Assembly: GCA_012729055.1 (NCBI GenBank)
Contig: JAAYDW010000089.1
Coordinates: forward strand, 1 to 36,061
Length of the DNA: 36,061 bases
DNA from: Deltaproteobacteria bacterium
GTDB taxonomy: Bacteria; Desulfobacterota; Syntrophia; Syntrophales; Smithellaceae
Direction of reading: 5' to 3'
Part shown: positions 24,813-33,206 of the stretch, piece by piece
Layout of the letters: each line of letters starts with the position of its first letter
Position numbering within the stretch: position 1 is the stretch's first letter
The notes under the pieces: model-generated
Database searches by the model: none
Told to the model about the DNA's origin: nothing
What the model saw: only the letters and a program-made list of their open reading frames with translations
Position numbers and translations under genes: made by a program

Positions 24813-26480
24813 TCACGCCAGCTTCTTGTTGATGTAAAACTGCTGACCGATCTGCAAAATGTTGTTGAACAGCCAGTAAATCACGAGTCCCGCCGGGAAA
24901 TTCAGGAAGAAGAACGTAAAGATCACCGGCATGAGCAGCATGATTTTCTGCTGCATGGGATCGCCCATGGCGGGCGTCATTTTCTGTGTGACGAACTGTG
25001 TCACGCCCATCAGGATAGGCGTGATGTAGTAGGGGTCTTTGGCCGACAAATCCTGAATCCAGAAGAAAAACGGCGAGTGGCGCAGCTCGATGGAATACAT
25101 GAGCGCCTTGTACAGCCCGAAGAATACGGGAATCTGGATGAGGATCGGCAGGCAGCCGGAGAACGGATTGACCTTGTGTTCCCGGTACAGGGCCATGGTT
25201 TCCTGGCCGATCTTGGACTGGTCGTTTTTGTATTTTTCCTTGAGCGCCTCGATTTTCGGCTGCAGCTTCTTCATTGCATTCATGGACTTGTAGCTCATGT
25301 TGCCGAGCGGCCAGAAAATGATTTTGACGATCGTGGTCAGAACGATGATCGCGATGCCGTAATTCAAAACGAAGCCGTAGAGGAAATTGAGAATGTAGAG
25401 GAAGGGAATCGCCAGCCACTTGAACCAGCCGAAGTCGATGGCGTTTTCCAATCCGACGCCGATGGTTTTCAGAAGATTGTATTGTTTGGGGCCCATGTAC
25501 AGCGAGTAGGAAAAGACGCTGTTCTGCCCGCCGGGGATCACTTCCTTGCGGCCCTTCATGCCGACGGCGACCATGTCGTTTTGGTCGCGCGTCATCGCGA
25601 CGTTGGTCAGCGAGGGATTTTCCGGGATCAAGGAGGCGATGAAGTATTTGCTTTCAAACGCGCCCCACAGGACGTTGGGGCCCAGCAGACTTTCGCTGTT
25701 GAGCTTTTTGACTTCCTGTCTCTCAATGCTGCCTCCGACGGAGACGACGGGACCTTCGTGGCCGTAGCTGTCGTCGGTTTTCGTGGGATCGACATACTGG
25801 TACCAGCTGATCCGGGGAATCTGGGTGATCGGAGCCCCTGAAAGATTGTGAACCCGGACGTCGAGCGCGATCGTGTAGCCGGCCGGGTCGAGCGTATAGA
25901 TCTTTTCGATTTTGACCGTGTCATGGGTTTTGGTAAACACCAGCTGCCGCTTTTCTCCCGTTTGGGTCAAATCCAGTTTTTCGGCGGTCGATTCGAAAAC
26001 GGCATCCGGGGCGACATCGGCGCTGGAGTCGGGGAAGGTCACGGTCAACGGATAGGGCATGCCCTCGCGGACATCGACCAGTTCGACAAAGTCCTTGGCT
26101 TTCGGTTGGGAAGCGGCCGGAGCGCCGGTGAAAATTCCTTTGATCTTCGGCCAGATGTCATCGGCGCATTCGGTGCAGTTCTGGGAGTAGTTCTTGAGCT
26201 TCAGGGATTTGAGGGCCGCGCCGCGCGTGGAAAATACCGCGGTGTAATGTGGGGTTTCCACGGCAATGTCGCGGGGCGGTGCTTCCGGCTTTGCCTCGAC
26301 CTGCCGGGGTGCGGCCTTGGCGGCCGGTTCCGGGACGGACACAGCCTCTTTTTTGATTTGCCCGGCGTTTTGCTGCGGGGCCGCGGTTTTTTGCGTCGCC
26401 TGCGGTTTGACGAAGAAAATCTGGTAAATCAGCAAAACGGCCAATGCCAGGACGATGGCGAGAATGGTCCTTTTGTCCAT
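24813..26480 (-). CDS. yidC: YidC membrane protein insertase
   Basis: The 555-aa protein is the Gram-negative long form of YidC/Oxa1. It has an N-terminal helix (about 5-25), a Ser/Pro/Ala-rich region, a large periplasmic beta-domain (about 55-330), and the C-terminal insertase core of five helices (about 345-545) with FKWLAIPFLYILNFLYGFVLNYG, FSGCLPILIQIPVFFGLYKAL and MLLMPVIFTFFFLNFPAGLVIYW. It inserts and folds inner-membrane proteins with or without SecYEG. The start is ATG 26480 with GGAGGTACC, 23 bp after yidD. Flanking jag and yidD confirm identity. Confidence 0.98.
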   Translation of the reverse strand: MDKRTILAIVLALAVLLIYQIFFVKPQATQKTAAPQQNAGQIKKEAVSVPEPAAKAAPRQVEAKPEAPPRDIAVETPHYTAVFSTRGAALKSLKLKNYSQNCTECADDIWPKIKGIFTGAPAASQPKAKDFVELVDVREGMPYPLTVTFPDSSADVAPDAVFESTAEKLDLTQTGEKRQLVFTKTHDTVKIEKIYTLDPAGYTIALDVRVHNLSGAPITQIPRISWYQYVDPTKTDDSYGHEGPVVSVGGSIERQEVKKLNSESLLGPNVLWGAFESKYFIASLIPENPSLTNVAMTRDQNDMVAVGMKGRKEVIPGGQNSVFSYSLYMGPKQYNLLKTIGVGLENAIDFGWFKWLAIPFLYILNFLYGFVLNYGIAIIVLTTIVKIIFWPLGNMSYKSMNAMKKLQPKIEALKEKYKNDQSKIGQETMALYREHKVNPFSGCLPILIQIPVFFGLYKALMYSIELRHSPFFFWIQDLSAKDPYYITPILMGVTQFVTQKMTPAMGDPMQQKIMLLMPVIFTFFFLNFPAGLVIYWLFNNILQIGQQFYINKKLA

Positions 26481-26503
26481 TAGGGTACCTCCAGTTTCAT
26501 GTT

Positions 26504-26731
26504 TTACTTGACGGGATCGTAACCGCCGGGATGCAGGGGATGACAGCGGAGAATTCTTTTTGCTCCCAGATACATTCCCTTCACCGGTCCGTAAAGGCGA
26601 AGGGCGTCAATCGCGTACTGCGAACAGGACGGCGAAAAACGGCAGCAGGGCGCAAAAAAGAATGGTGATATGCATGCCTGGTAGAGACGAATGAAAAAAA
26701 CGAGGAAATTTACCAAAGCTTTTCTGAGCAT
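26504..26731 (-). CDS. yidD: YidD membrane protein insertion efficiency factor
   Basis: A 75-aa protein with the YidD signature [16 protein letters not shown] and an N-terminal amphipathic/hydrophobic helix (about 5-24), then [19 protein letters not shown]. YidD assists YidC-dependent insertion at the inner face of the membrane. The gene lies 3 bp after rnpA and 23 bp before yidC, the usual position. Confidence 0.97.
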   Translation of the reverse strand: MLRKALVNFLVFFIRLYQACISPFFFAPCCRFSPSCSQYAIDALRLYGPVKGMYLGAKRILRCHPLHPGGYDPVK

Positions 26732-26734
26732 ATT

Positions 26735-27082
26735 TTATCTGCCGGTCTTGCGGGAGAAGAGTTCGGTCAATTCTCGGGCTGCTTCCGAATAGGTAAGAGG
26801 CGGGATGTTTTTTCTCGTCATGACGACGACGTCATGGCCCGCGGGAAACAAGTCCTTGTTGCGGCGGAAGAATTCTCGAATGAGCCTTTTGAGGCGATTG
26901 CGGAAAACGGCCTTGCCCGTTTTTTTGGTGACGGTGATACCCAGACGTCTGACGCCCATCGAGTTGCCGCAGAGTATGACGGTAAAGAAACGCGAACTTC
27001 TTCTGACCCCCTGTTCGTAAATAATCCGATAGCTGCTTTTGTTAGTGACCTTTTCCGCTCTTCGGAAAGCTTGTGCTTTCAT
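26735..27082 (-). CDS. rnpA: Ribonuclease P protein component
   Basis: The 115-aa basic protein is RnpA, the protein subunit that helps RNase P RNA process the 5' ends of tRNA precursors. The RNR motif region is clear (VFRNRLKRLIREFFR, about residues 59-73), preceded by RLGITVTKKTGKA. Length is usual. The start at ATG 27082 lies 46 bp downstream of rpmH, the normal order; only a weak ribosome-binding site is seen, so coupling to rpmH translation is possible. Confidence 0.96.
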   Translation of the reverse strand: MKAQAFRRAEKVTNKSSYRIIYEQGVRRSSRFFTVILCGNSMGVRRLGITVTKKTGKAVFRNRLKRLIREFFRRNKDLFPAGHDVVVMTRKNIPPLTYSEAARELTELFSRKTGR

Positions 27083-27128
27083 TCATGGAAACCCGCCATC
27101 CGGAAGGGACGATGACGTCCCGGATCAT

Positions 27129-27266
27129 TTATACGGTTAAGCGTTTTCTGCCCTTGGCGCGGCGGCGGCTCAGCACCTGGCGGCCGGTTTTGGTGGCCAT
27201 GCGGACCAGAAAGCCGTGTGATCTCTTTCTTTTGGTATTGGACTTATTGGTCAATGTCTTTTTCAT
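27129..27266 (-). CDS. rpmH: 50S ribosomal protein L34
   Basis: A 45-residue basic protein, from ATG 27266 to TAA 27131-27129, that matches L34: [20 protein letters not shown] followed by [15 protein letters not shown]. It is a structural protein of the large ribosomal subunit. The N-terminal [10 protein letters not shown] differs from the common MKRTFQPS type, but the conserved core is intact. It heads the rpmH-rnpA-yidD-yidC-jag-mnmE block. Confidence 0.97.
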   Translation of the reverse strand: MKKTLTNKSNTKRKRSHGFLVRMATKTGRQVLSRRRAKGRKRLTV

Positions 27267-27296
27267 GTTCAAACCCCTGAAAGTAATAAGGCATTG

Positions 27297-27325
27297 CGTA
27301 AACCACAGTCATGCCCGTTTGTCAA
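27297..27325 (-). promoter_or_regulatory. Candidate rpmH promoter
   Basis: On the minus strand: perfect TTGACA (+ coordinates 27325-27320), 17-nt spacer, then TTTACG (27302-27297), a poor -10. It ends 30 bp before the L34 ATG. Ribosome-gene promoters often have a strong -35, so this is plausible but the -10 lowers confidence. Confidence 0.4.
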
Positions 27326-27378
27326 GTTTAAAGTCATTTCGCCGAAATATCCGGCCGGTGGATTGTTTTCAACAAAGA

Positions 27379-29262
27379 TCATTTTTTGAACGTCATCGTC
27401 AGGTTGTAGACGCCGGCGTCATTGTGTTTCACGATATCGAAGCCGCCTTTTTCAAAGACATGAAGCATGGGGTGATTTTCTGCCAGAACGTCGGCCGTGA
27501 AGCCCAGAAGCCCCTGGCGTTTCGCGAGATACGTCAGATACGAGAGCAGTTCCGTACCGATGCCCTGGTTGACGTAATCGTCCCGCACGACAAACGCAAC
27601 CTCCGCGACGTGTCTGCTTTCATCGATGAAATATCGTCCCACGCCGACGATTCTCTGCGTCTTTTCATCGCCGATGATCGCCGCGATCGCCGTTTCTTTC
27701 GTATAGTCAATCACGACAAATTCCTGAATCCGTTCGTGGGGCAGGTCTTTGCGCTTGGAAATAAAGCGGCGGTAAAGGCTGTTGTCGGACAAGGAATAGA
27801 GAAAATCCTGCAGACGGTTCTCGTCGCTGATCTTGATGGGCCGGAAGAAGACGCGCGTGCCCGACGGAATGGTGCGGTACGTTTCCAACTCTTCCGGGTA
27901 CCTTCCTTTTTCTCCCGGAATGTAGGCTTGGTCGCTGTAAATGAGATTGGCCTTTTTCGCTTCCTCAATCAGCCAGGCCCGGAACTTCGGATGGGCGATG
28001 GAAATCAGCTCCATGGCCCTTTCTCGGATGTTTTTGCCGTGCAGATAGGCAATGCCGTATTCGGTTACGACGTAATAAACGTCGCTGCGCGTCAGCGACG
28101 CCCCGGCCCCGTAGGTCAACGAGGGGGTGATCCGCGACACCGTTCCTCCGGCCGCTGTCGATTGCAGGGCCAGGATGGGCTTGCCGTTGCGGGAAAGCGC
28201 GGCGCCGCGCATGAAATCATTGTGTCCGCCGACGCCGCTGTAAAAGGTCCGGCCGATCGACGTTGCCGTGGATTGTCCCGTGAGATCGATTTCCAGGGCG
28301 CTGTTGATGGCGACCATGTTGTCATGCTGCGCGATGATCAGCAGGTTGTTTGTGTAATCGATGGGCCTGAAAGCGATACTGGGATTGTTGTTGATGAACT
28401 CGTAGGTATCCCGGTGACCCATGCAGAAGGAGGCGATGGTTTTGTTGCGGTTGATGGTCTTGCGGGTGTTGTCCACTACGCCCCTGCGGATCAGATCCAC
28501 AAGACCGTCGCCGAAAAATTCCGTGTGGACGCCGAGGTGCTTCTTCTCGGACAGTTGCGGCAGAATAGCGTTGGGGATCTTGCCGTAACCCGCCTGGATG
28601 GTATCGCCGTCCTCGACCAGCCTCGCGATATATTTTCCGATCCGCTGAACCACTTCCGTGTCGGAGGCCGGCGCATATTCCAGGAGCGGTTCGTCGTGGG
28701 GAATAATGTAGTCGATCTTGTCGATGCTGACAAACGCATTGCCGTGGACACGGGGCATGTGGGTATTCATCTGGGCGATGACACAGGAGGCGTTCTCCAG
28801 CGCGGCCGGGCCGATATCCACGCTGATGCCGAGGCTTAAAAATCCGTGTTCATCCGGCGGCGACGTCTGGATCAGGGCGACGTCGACTTTCATGAGCCCC
28901 CGGTTAAACAAATCCGGGGCCTGGGACCAGGAGATGGGCGTGTAATCGGCCCGGCCTTCGTTGACGGCGGCGCGGGTGGCGTTGCTGATGAAAAACGAGT
29001 TGTGGCGAAAGTGCCTTTTGAACTTCACCCCCGTGTAGGGGGCGATGCCCAGGGAGTTCATGTGAATGATCTCAGCATCGAAAATGGTTCTTGATTTGGC
29101 CTCGGCGTAAGCGACCATCTGTTTCAGAAGATATTGGGGCTCCGCGCAGGCCGAACTGACAAAGATCGTTCCTCCCCGGTGAATGTGCCGGAAAATATCA
29201 TCTTCGTCGGCAAACTTCTCGGGATATTTGCTTTTCCAGTATTCGAGCGAATAATCGTTCAT
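27379..29262 (-). CDS. Acetyl-CoA hydrolase/CoA-transferase fused to a GNAT domain
   Basis: This 627-aa protein joins two domains. Residues ~1-440 are a 4-hydroxybutyrate/acetyl-CoA-type CoA-transferase: AGYGKIPNAILPQL, HTEFFGDGLVDL (probable catalytic Glu248), SGVGGHNDFMRGA and VTEYGIAYLHGKNIRERA. Residues ~470-627 are a GNAT acyltransferase fold with FVVRDDYVNQGIGTELL and a NHPMLHVFEKGGF helix. It probably moves CoA between acyl-CoA and a free acid in the cytoplasm, while the GNAT part may acetylate a protein or bind acyl-CoA as a sensor. Start ATG 29262 (AAGGAT upstream). It is third in a set with the DRTGG protein and ADP-forming synthetase, after a 193-bp gap that shows no clear hairpin. 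Such CoA-transferase-GNAT fusions are known in Deltaproteobacteria; substrate is not deducible. Confidence 0.88.
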   Translation of the reverse strand: MNDYSLEYWKSKYPEKFADEDDIFRHIHRGGTIFVSSACAEPQYLLKQMVAYAEAKSRTIFDAEIIHMNSLGIAPYTGVKFKRHFRHNSFFISNATRAAVNEGRADYTPISWSQAPDLFNRGLMKVDVALIQTSPPDEHGFLSLGISVDIGPAALENASCVIAQMNTHMPRVHGNAFVSIDKIDYIIPHDEPLLEYAPASDTEVVQRIGKYIARLVEDGDTIQAGYGKIPNAILPQLSEKKHLGVHTEFFGDGLVDLIRRGVVDNTRKTINRNKTIASFCMGHRDTYEFINNNPSIAFRPIDYTNNLLIIAQHDNMVAINSALEIDLTGQSTATSIGRTFYSGVGGHNDFMRGAALSRNGKPILALQSTAAGGTVSRITPSLTYGAGASLTRSDVYYVVTEYGIAYLHGKNIRERAMELISIAHPKFRAWLIEEAKKANLIYSDQAYIPGEKGRYPEELETYRTIPSGTRVFFRPIKISDENRLQDFLYSLSDNSLYRRFISKRKDLPHERIQEFVVIDYTKETAIAAIIGDEKTQRIVGVGRYFIDESRHVAEVAFVVRDDYVNQGIGTELLSYLTYLAKRQGLLGFTADVLAENHPMLHVFEKGGFDIVKHNDAGVYNLTMTFKK

Positions 29263-29455
29263 GGGGTGAATCCTTCATTCTTTATTTTGGACAAAGACGA
29301 ATGTCGTCGGGCAGTGAAGCCGGCTCCTCTTCCCATGGACATGGCATGACCACGGACCCCGATCGGGGCGAGAATACAAATGGGGGCTCCGAACGTTTTC
29401 CGGCGATCTCCACTACGATTTTTTCTCCGGATACCGCGCCGTCAAGACAGCCCGC

Positions 29456-30505
29456 TCATTTCGGCTTTGCCCCGGCGATGCGCTGAAGATCTATATTGTT
29501 TCGCACCATTTTTTCGATAACGGCGATTTTGCCCGTATCGTTTACCGTGGGCAAGGCTTCGATGCTGTCGACCTGTCTGGCCGTCGTATGCGTGTCGGTC
29601 GGAACCAGCAGCAGCGGGACCCCCATGGCTTCAGCCCTGGATATGGTAGCCGAGGATGGTATGATGTTGTTGGTCAGGATGACGGCGGCGATGCCGGCTT
29701 CAATGGCGCTTAAAATCATGTCGCTGCGGTCTCCGCTGACGATCAGGGCTTTGTGGCGGTCGTCGAACAGACCGTTTTGAATGGCCGCTTCGGTACCGAT
29801 GGAGCCGACCACAATATCCCGTATCTGACGGTGCAGCGCGGACTCGCCGGTCAACACCTTGGCGAGGATCCGGTTGGCGAGAAATTCGGTCGTCAGGTAC
29901 GTCAGTTCCGGACAGTAGGGAATGATTCCCAGAAGAGGAACGCCCATCTTCTCGATGATCGGCAGGTAACTGTCGGTGAAATCGCTCACGTTCATGACTT
30001 TGTTGATGACCACGCCCTTGAAATGCTCCTGGTCGACGGGCAGCCGGTCCGCCAGGAAGGCGATATCGTCGGCAACCGTGTTTTCATCGCCGCTGATGAC
30101 GAGAATCATCTGTCCGTCCATGTCCGCCGTCAACGTCGAAGCGTCGAGATAGACGGACGTGCCGTACGAGAAATCTTTTCCGGCCTCCACAAAAACAATT
30201 TCCTTGTCCTCGCTTACGCGATGGAAGGTTTCCAGTAATTTTTCCTTTGTCGATTCTCTGTTCAGCGAATAAAACATCTGGAGATGGTGAAAGCCGATGC
30301 TCAGTTCTTCCGGACCGTCTTCGAGATTGAAGATCCGTGAGATCAGGGCCGCATCATAGTCCCAGAGTCTCTTTTTCTTATAGAGAAACCGTTCACCGAA
30401 AGGTTTCATATATCCCATTTTCATGTTTAATGCCTTCGCCAGTCCGATAATGAGGCTGGTTTTCCCGGCGCTCTGTCTTAAGGAGGAAATAATTAATCGC
30501 TCCAT
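29456..30505 (-). CDS. BioD-like P-loop/DRTGG protein (phosphotransacetylase N-terminal-like)
   Basis: The 349-aa product starts at ATG 30505, with GAGGTG at the right distance; a GTG nine bases upstream is possible. Residues ~1-200 resemble a dethiobiotin-synthetase/cobyrinate-synthase type P-loop NTPase (SSLRQSAGKTSLIIGLAKA as Walker A-like). Residues ~215-330 match a DRTGG domain (IVVGSIGTEAAIQNGLF, KALIVSGDRSDMILSAIEAG, VPLLLVPTDTHTTARQVD). This is the architecture of the N-terminal half of long phosphotransacetylases, but the catalytic Pta C-terminal domain is absent. In that context it senses or regulates acetyl-CoA metabolism; a stand-alone role is inferred. It lies 56 bp after the ADP-forming synthetase. 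Confidence 0.85.
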   Translation of the reverse strand: MERLIISSLRQSAGKTSLIIGLAKALNMKMGYMKPFGERFLYKKKRLWDYDAALISRIFNLEDGPEELSIGFHHLQMFYSLNRESTKEKLLETFHRVSEDKEIVFVEAGKDFSYGTSVYLDASTLTADMDGQMILVISGDENTVADDIAFLADRLPVDQEHFKGVVINKVMNVSDFTDSYLPIIEKMGVPLLGIIPYCPELTYLTTEFLANRILAKVLTGESALHRQIRDIVVGSIGTEAAIQNGLFDDRHKALIVSGDRSDMILSAIEAGIAAVILTNNIIPSSATISRAEAMGVPLLLVPTDTHTTARQVDSIEALPTVNDTGKIAVIEKMVRNNIDLQRIAGAKPK

Positions 30506-30561
30506 GTGAATCACCTCTATTGATATTTCGTCGATTTATTTTTCATACAGGATCCATCCCG

Positions 30562-32673
30562 TCACTCTTTTTTGAGAATGATGCGGACATCCACCGCCTT
30601 GGCGCCCGATCCCTGCTCATAAACCACCAGCGGATTGATTTCGATATCTGAAATATCGGGACAGGCGCGGATGATCATCCCCAGCTTCATGATGGTGTGG
30701 ATGACATCCTCTATATCCTTCCTCTTTTCTCCCCGCACGCCCAGCAGCAGAGGATAGGAACGAATTTCTTTTATCATGCGGAGAATTTCCGTCTTATCCA
30801 GGGGAAATGCCCGGAAGGAAACATCCTTCATGACTTCTACGTAAATTCCCCCCAGCCCGATCATGACGATCGGTCCGAAAATGTGGTCGACGCGAGCCCC
30901 GACAATCAGTTCGGTGCCTTCGCCGACCATTTCCGAAATATCGACGCCTTCAATGACGGCGGACGGGGCGTAGGCCCGGCAGCTCTCCATGATGGCGCCG
31001 TAGGCGTCGATAACCTCTTTGTCGTTTTCGAGATCGAGCGCGATGCCGCCGGCGTCGCTCTTGTGGATGATGTCTTTGGACACCACTTTCATGACGACCG
31101 GATAACCGATGGCATTGGCCGCCGCGACGGCTTCCTTGATGGTTTTGGCCGGCAGGCTTTTCGGAATTCGAATGCCTGCAATATCCATGACCTTCTGCGC
31201 TTCAGGCGCAAGCAGGAAATACCGGCCCTGCTGCCTGGCATTTGCCGTGATCGCCGTGATGGCCGTTGCGTCGAAATCCAGTGCCGGAGCGCTATTATCG
31301 GCTTCACTTCTTTCTTCGAGATACTTCTTGTACTGGTATGCTGCGCCCACGGTGGATACGGAATCGTAGACTTCGTCAGAGACGGGAATCTGTCTTTTCC
31401 GCGCCGCGGTAACGTAGTCCGCCGTCGCCTGGCCGCCCATAAGCGAAAAGACGATCAATTTCCCGCTGGCTTTGATTTTGGCATAAGCGCCCGCGATGGC
31501 CGTCTCCAGGACATCGGCGCTCATGATGGCCGTCTCGCAGAAAATGCCCACAATAGAATCGATGTTGTCCTCGGCAACGGCGGCATCGAAGGCATCCAGA
31601 TATTCCTGGCCTCCTGCCGAGCCGGTCAGGTCGATGGGATTTTTCGTCGAACCGAACGCCGGGACGGATTTGGCGAAGATTGCTTTCAGTCTTTCCGGAT
31701 CATCATAGAGCGTCACGCCGAATTTTTCGCAGGCGTCCGTCGCCATCACGCCGGCGCCGCCGCCGTTCGAGATGATGACCGTGTTGTCGCCCTTCGGCAG
31801 CGGATTGTTGGCAAGAACCGTTGCCCAGTTGAAGGCCTCTTTCAGGTTTTCCGCCCGCAACGCGCCGCACTGTCGAATCAAATCGTCAAAAACTTCATCC
31901 GATCCGGCCAGCGATCCCGTATGAGACGCCGCCGCCCGGCTGCCTTTTTCCGAGCGGCCGGCCTTGATGATGACGACGGGTTTTTCCCGCGTCGTCTGTC
32001 TGACGGCGCGGATGAATTTTTCACCGTCGCGCACGCCTTCGATGTACATCAGGACGACCCTGGTGAAATCGTCACGAACGATGTATTCCAGAAGATCGGA
32101 TTCATCGAGATCGGATTTGTTGCCGACCGATACAATGGTGGACATGCCGATGTTTTCGATGGTTGCCTGGCCGATCAGCGTCAAACCCAGAGCGCCGCTC
32201 TGGGTGATCATGCCCAGATGGCCGGCCGGGATATCCCCTGAAACAAAGGTAGCGTTCAGATGGGAAACGGCGGAATACACGCCGAAGACATTCGGCCCCA
32301 GGATGCGCATGCCTCTTTCATTGGCATATTCCGTAATTTTCCTCTCCTCCCGCAGATTTCCGATTTCCGAAAAGCCTGACGTGATAATGATGCCGTATTT
32401 GACGCCTCTGTCGGCGCACTGCTTTACCGAGTCAAAGACATACTTTGCCGGTATGGTAATGCAGGCGACATCGATGTCGTCTTCTACGTCTGTAATGTTT
32501 TTGTGGGATGGAATTCCGAGGACGTCGCCTCCGGCCGGATTGATCGGATAGATCTTTCCAGAGAACCCGCCGGACTGGATATTGTTCAAAACAGCATAAC
32601 CGATTTTGCCTTTATCCCTTGACGCCCCCACAACCGCGATAGAACGAGGTTCAAAAAGATACTTAATATTCAT
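30562..32673 (-). CDS. ADP-forming acetate/acyl-CoA ligase (fused alpha-beta)
   Basis: This 703-aa protein is an NDP-forming acyl-CoA synthetase. Order: CoA-binding Rossmann domain (about 1-130, IAVVGASRDKGKIGYAVLNN), succinyl-CoA-ligase-like domains (about 145-460), with the phosphohistidine in AASHTGSLAGSDEVF (His251), and a C-terminal ATP-grasp domain (about 480-700, GYPVVMKVVSKDIIHKSDAGG). It converts acyl-CoA, ADP and phosphate to acid, CoA and ATP, an energy-yielding step in anaerobes. Start ATG 32673. A -10-like TG-C-TATAAG lies ~130 bp upstream. It is the first gene of a probable operon with the DRTGG and CoA-transferase genes and diverges from the acyl-CoA dehydrogenase, supporting acid-forming acyl-CoA catabolism. 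Exact acyl chain specificity is not deducible; protein acetyltransferase (Pat-like) homologues share this architecture but usually carry a GNAT domain here absent. Confidence 0.9.
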   Translation of the reverse strand: MNIKYLFEPRSIAVVGASRDKGKIGYAVLNNIQSGGFSGKIYPINPAGGDVLGIPSHKNITDVEDDIDVACITIPAKYVFDSVKQCADRGVKYGIIITSGFSEIGNLREERKITEYANERGMRILGPNVFGVYSAVSHLNATFVSGDIPAGHLGMITQSGALGLTLIGQATIENIGMSTIVSVGNKSDLDESDLLEYIVRDDFTRVVLMYIEGVRDGEKFIRAVRQTTREKPVVIIKAGRSEKGSRAAASHTGSLAGSDEVFDDLIRQCGALRAENLKEAFNWATVLANNPLPKGDNTVIISNGGGAGVMATDACEKFGVTLYDDPERLKAIFAKSVPAFGSTKNPIDLTGSAGGQEYLDAFDAAVAEDNIDSIVGIFCETAIMSADVLETAIAGAYAKIKASGKLIVFSLMGGQATADYVTAARKRQIPVSDEVYDSVSTVGAAYQYKKYLEERSEADNSAPALDFDATAITAITANARQQGRYFLLAPEAQKVMDIAGIRIPKSLPAKTIKEAVAAANAIGYPVVMKVVSKDIIHKSDAGGIALDLENDKEVIDAYGAIMESCRAYAPSAVIEGVDISEMVGEGTELIVGARVDHIFGPIVMIGLGGIYVEVMKDVSFRAFPLDKTEILRMIKEIRSYPLLLGVRGEKRKDIEDVIHTIMKLGMIIRACPDISDIEINPLVVYEQGSGAKAVDVRIILKKE

Positions 32674-32695
32674 TTTTCATCACTCAACATCTTCA

Positions 32696-32709
32696 CCACC
32701 TGAAGGTGG
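32696..32709. repeat. 14-bp palindrome in the synthetase leader
   Basis: CCACCT-GA-AGGTGG, perfect 6-bp arms, 23 bp before the synthetase ATG (minus strand). It could be an operator in DNA or a small hairpin in the mRNA leader near the ribosome-binding region. Confidence 0.5.
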
Positions 32710-32804
32710 ATAAAGAAACATATTTGATTACAAGAGTGTTGAGCCTGTTGTTTTCCCTGCGTAAAAACTTTAAAGGACTTCATGTCTGATGTAACCGCGT
32801 CATT

Positions 32805-32813
32805 CTTATAGCA
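32805..32813 (-). promoter_or_regulatory. Candidate extended -10 promoter of the ADP-forming synthetase operon
   Basis: On the minus strand: TGC-TATAAG, an extended -10, with only an AT-rich TTTTAA-like -35. It would give an mRNA leader of about 125 nt containing the 14-bp palindrome. No better promoter is seen in the gap. Confidence 0.35.
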
Positions 32814-33206
32814 CTTCTGGTCCGATTTAAAAAGAAGAAATTATCGGAAAAGCGGGGTTCCGCTCAGCCCGGTGTGAAAAAGCTTCCGTTATTGTTGACG
32901 AAAAAACAAAACAGGCAGGCTCGCGAAACTGGATTTCGCCGCCGGCCTGGCAATGAGCGGCAAGATCGGGTAAGGCTGCAAAATTATGATGTTTTGATTT
33001 TGCGACGGTTCGACCGGGATCTTTGCTGCCGTCCGAACGCATGAAGAAGAAATTCATAAAAACCGGCAGTCACAGACATGATGACTTTTTTTCACAAGTG
33101 TGCTAGACAGCAAAAACCCTACAATTAGCCGTTCTGGACTTTGCTTTTATGTCAGGCAGTCGGGACAAGCGACGCCTGGGAAAATATTAAACGAAGGAGT
33201 GAAACT

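Larger units (their letters stand above)
32674..33206. other. 533-bp divergent intergenic region, regulatory content mostly unassigned
   Basis: This stretch lies between the divergent ADP-forming synthetase and acyl-CoA dehydrogenase genes. Visible elements are a 14-bp palindrome (32696-32709, CCACCT-GA-AGGTGG) near the synthetase start and an extended -10 (32805-32813). No convincing promoter for the dehydrogenase was found. A 76-codon minus-strand open frame (33057-32827) has no recognisable content or ribosome-binding site. Confidence 0.6.

Noticed and set aside
27073-28839. 588-codon plus-strand open frame over rpmH and the CoA-transferase
   Set aside because: It crosses the certain L34 gene and the intergenic gap; antisense shadow.
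29357-29368. CCCCGATCGGGG palindrome in the gap before the CoA-transferase gene
   Set aside because: Short, without a T-run or promoter context; no function can be supported.
32705-32713. Possible DnaA box (TTATCCACC on the minus strand) suggesting an origin near rpmH
   Set aside because: Single imperfect box, no cluster, no dnaA/dnaN, and it lies 5 kb from rpmH.
32827-33057. 76-codon minus-strand open frame in the divergent gap
   Set aside because: No ribosome-binding site, no recognisable content and atypical composition; left as non-coding.
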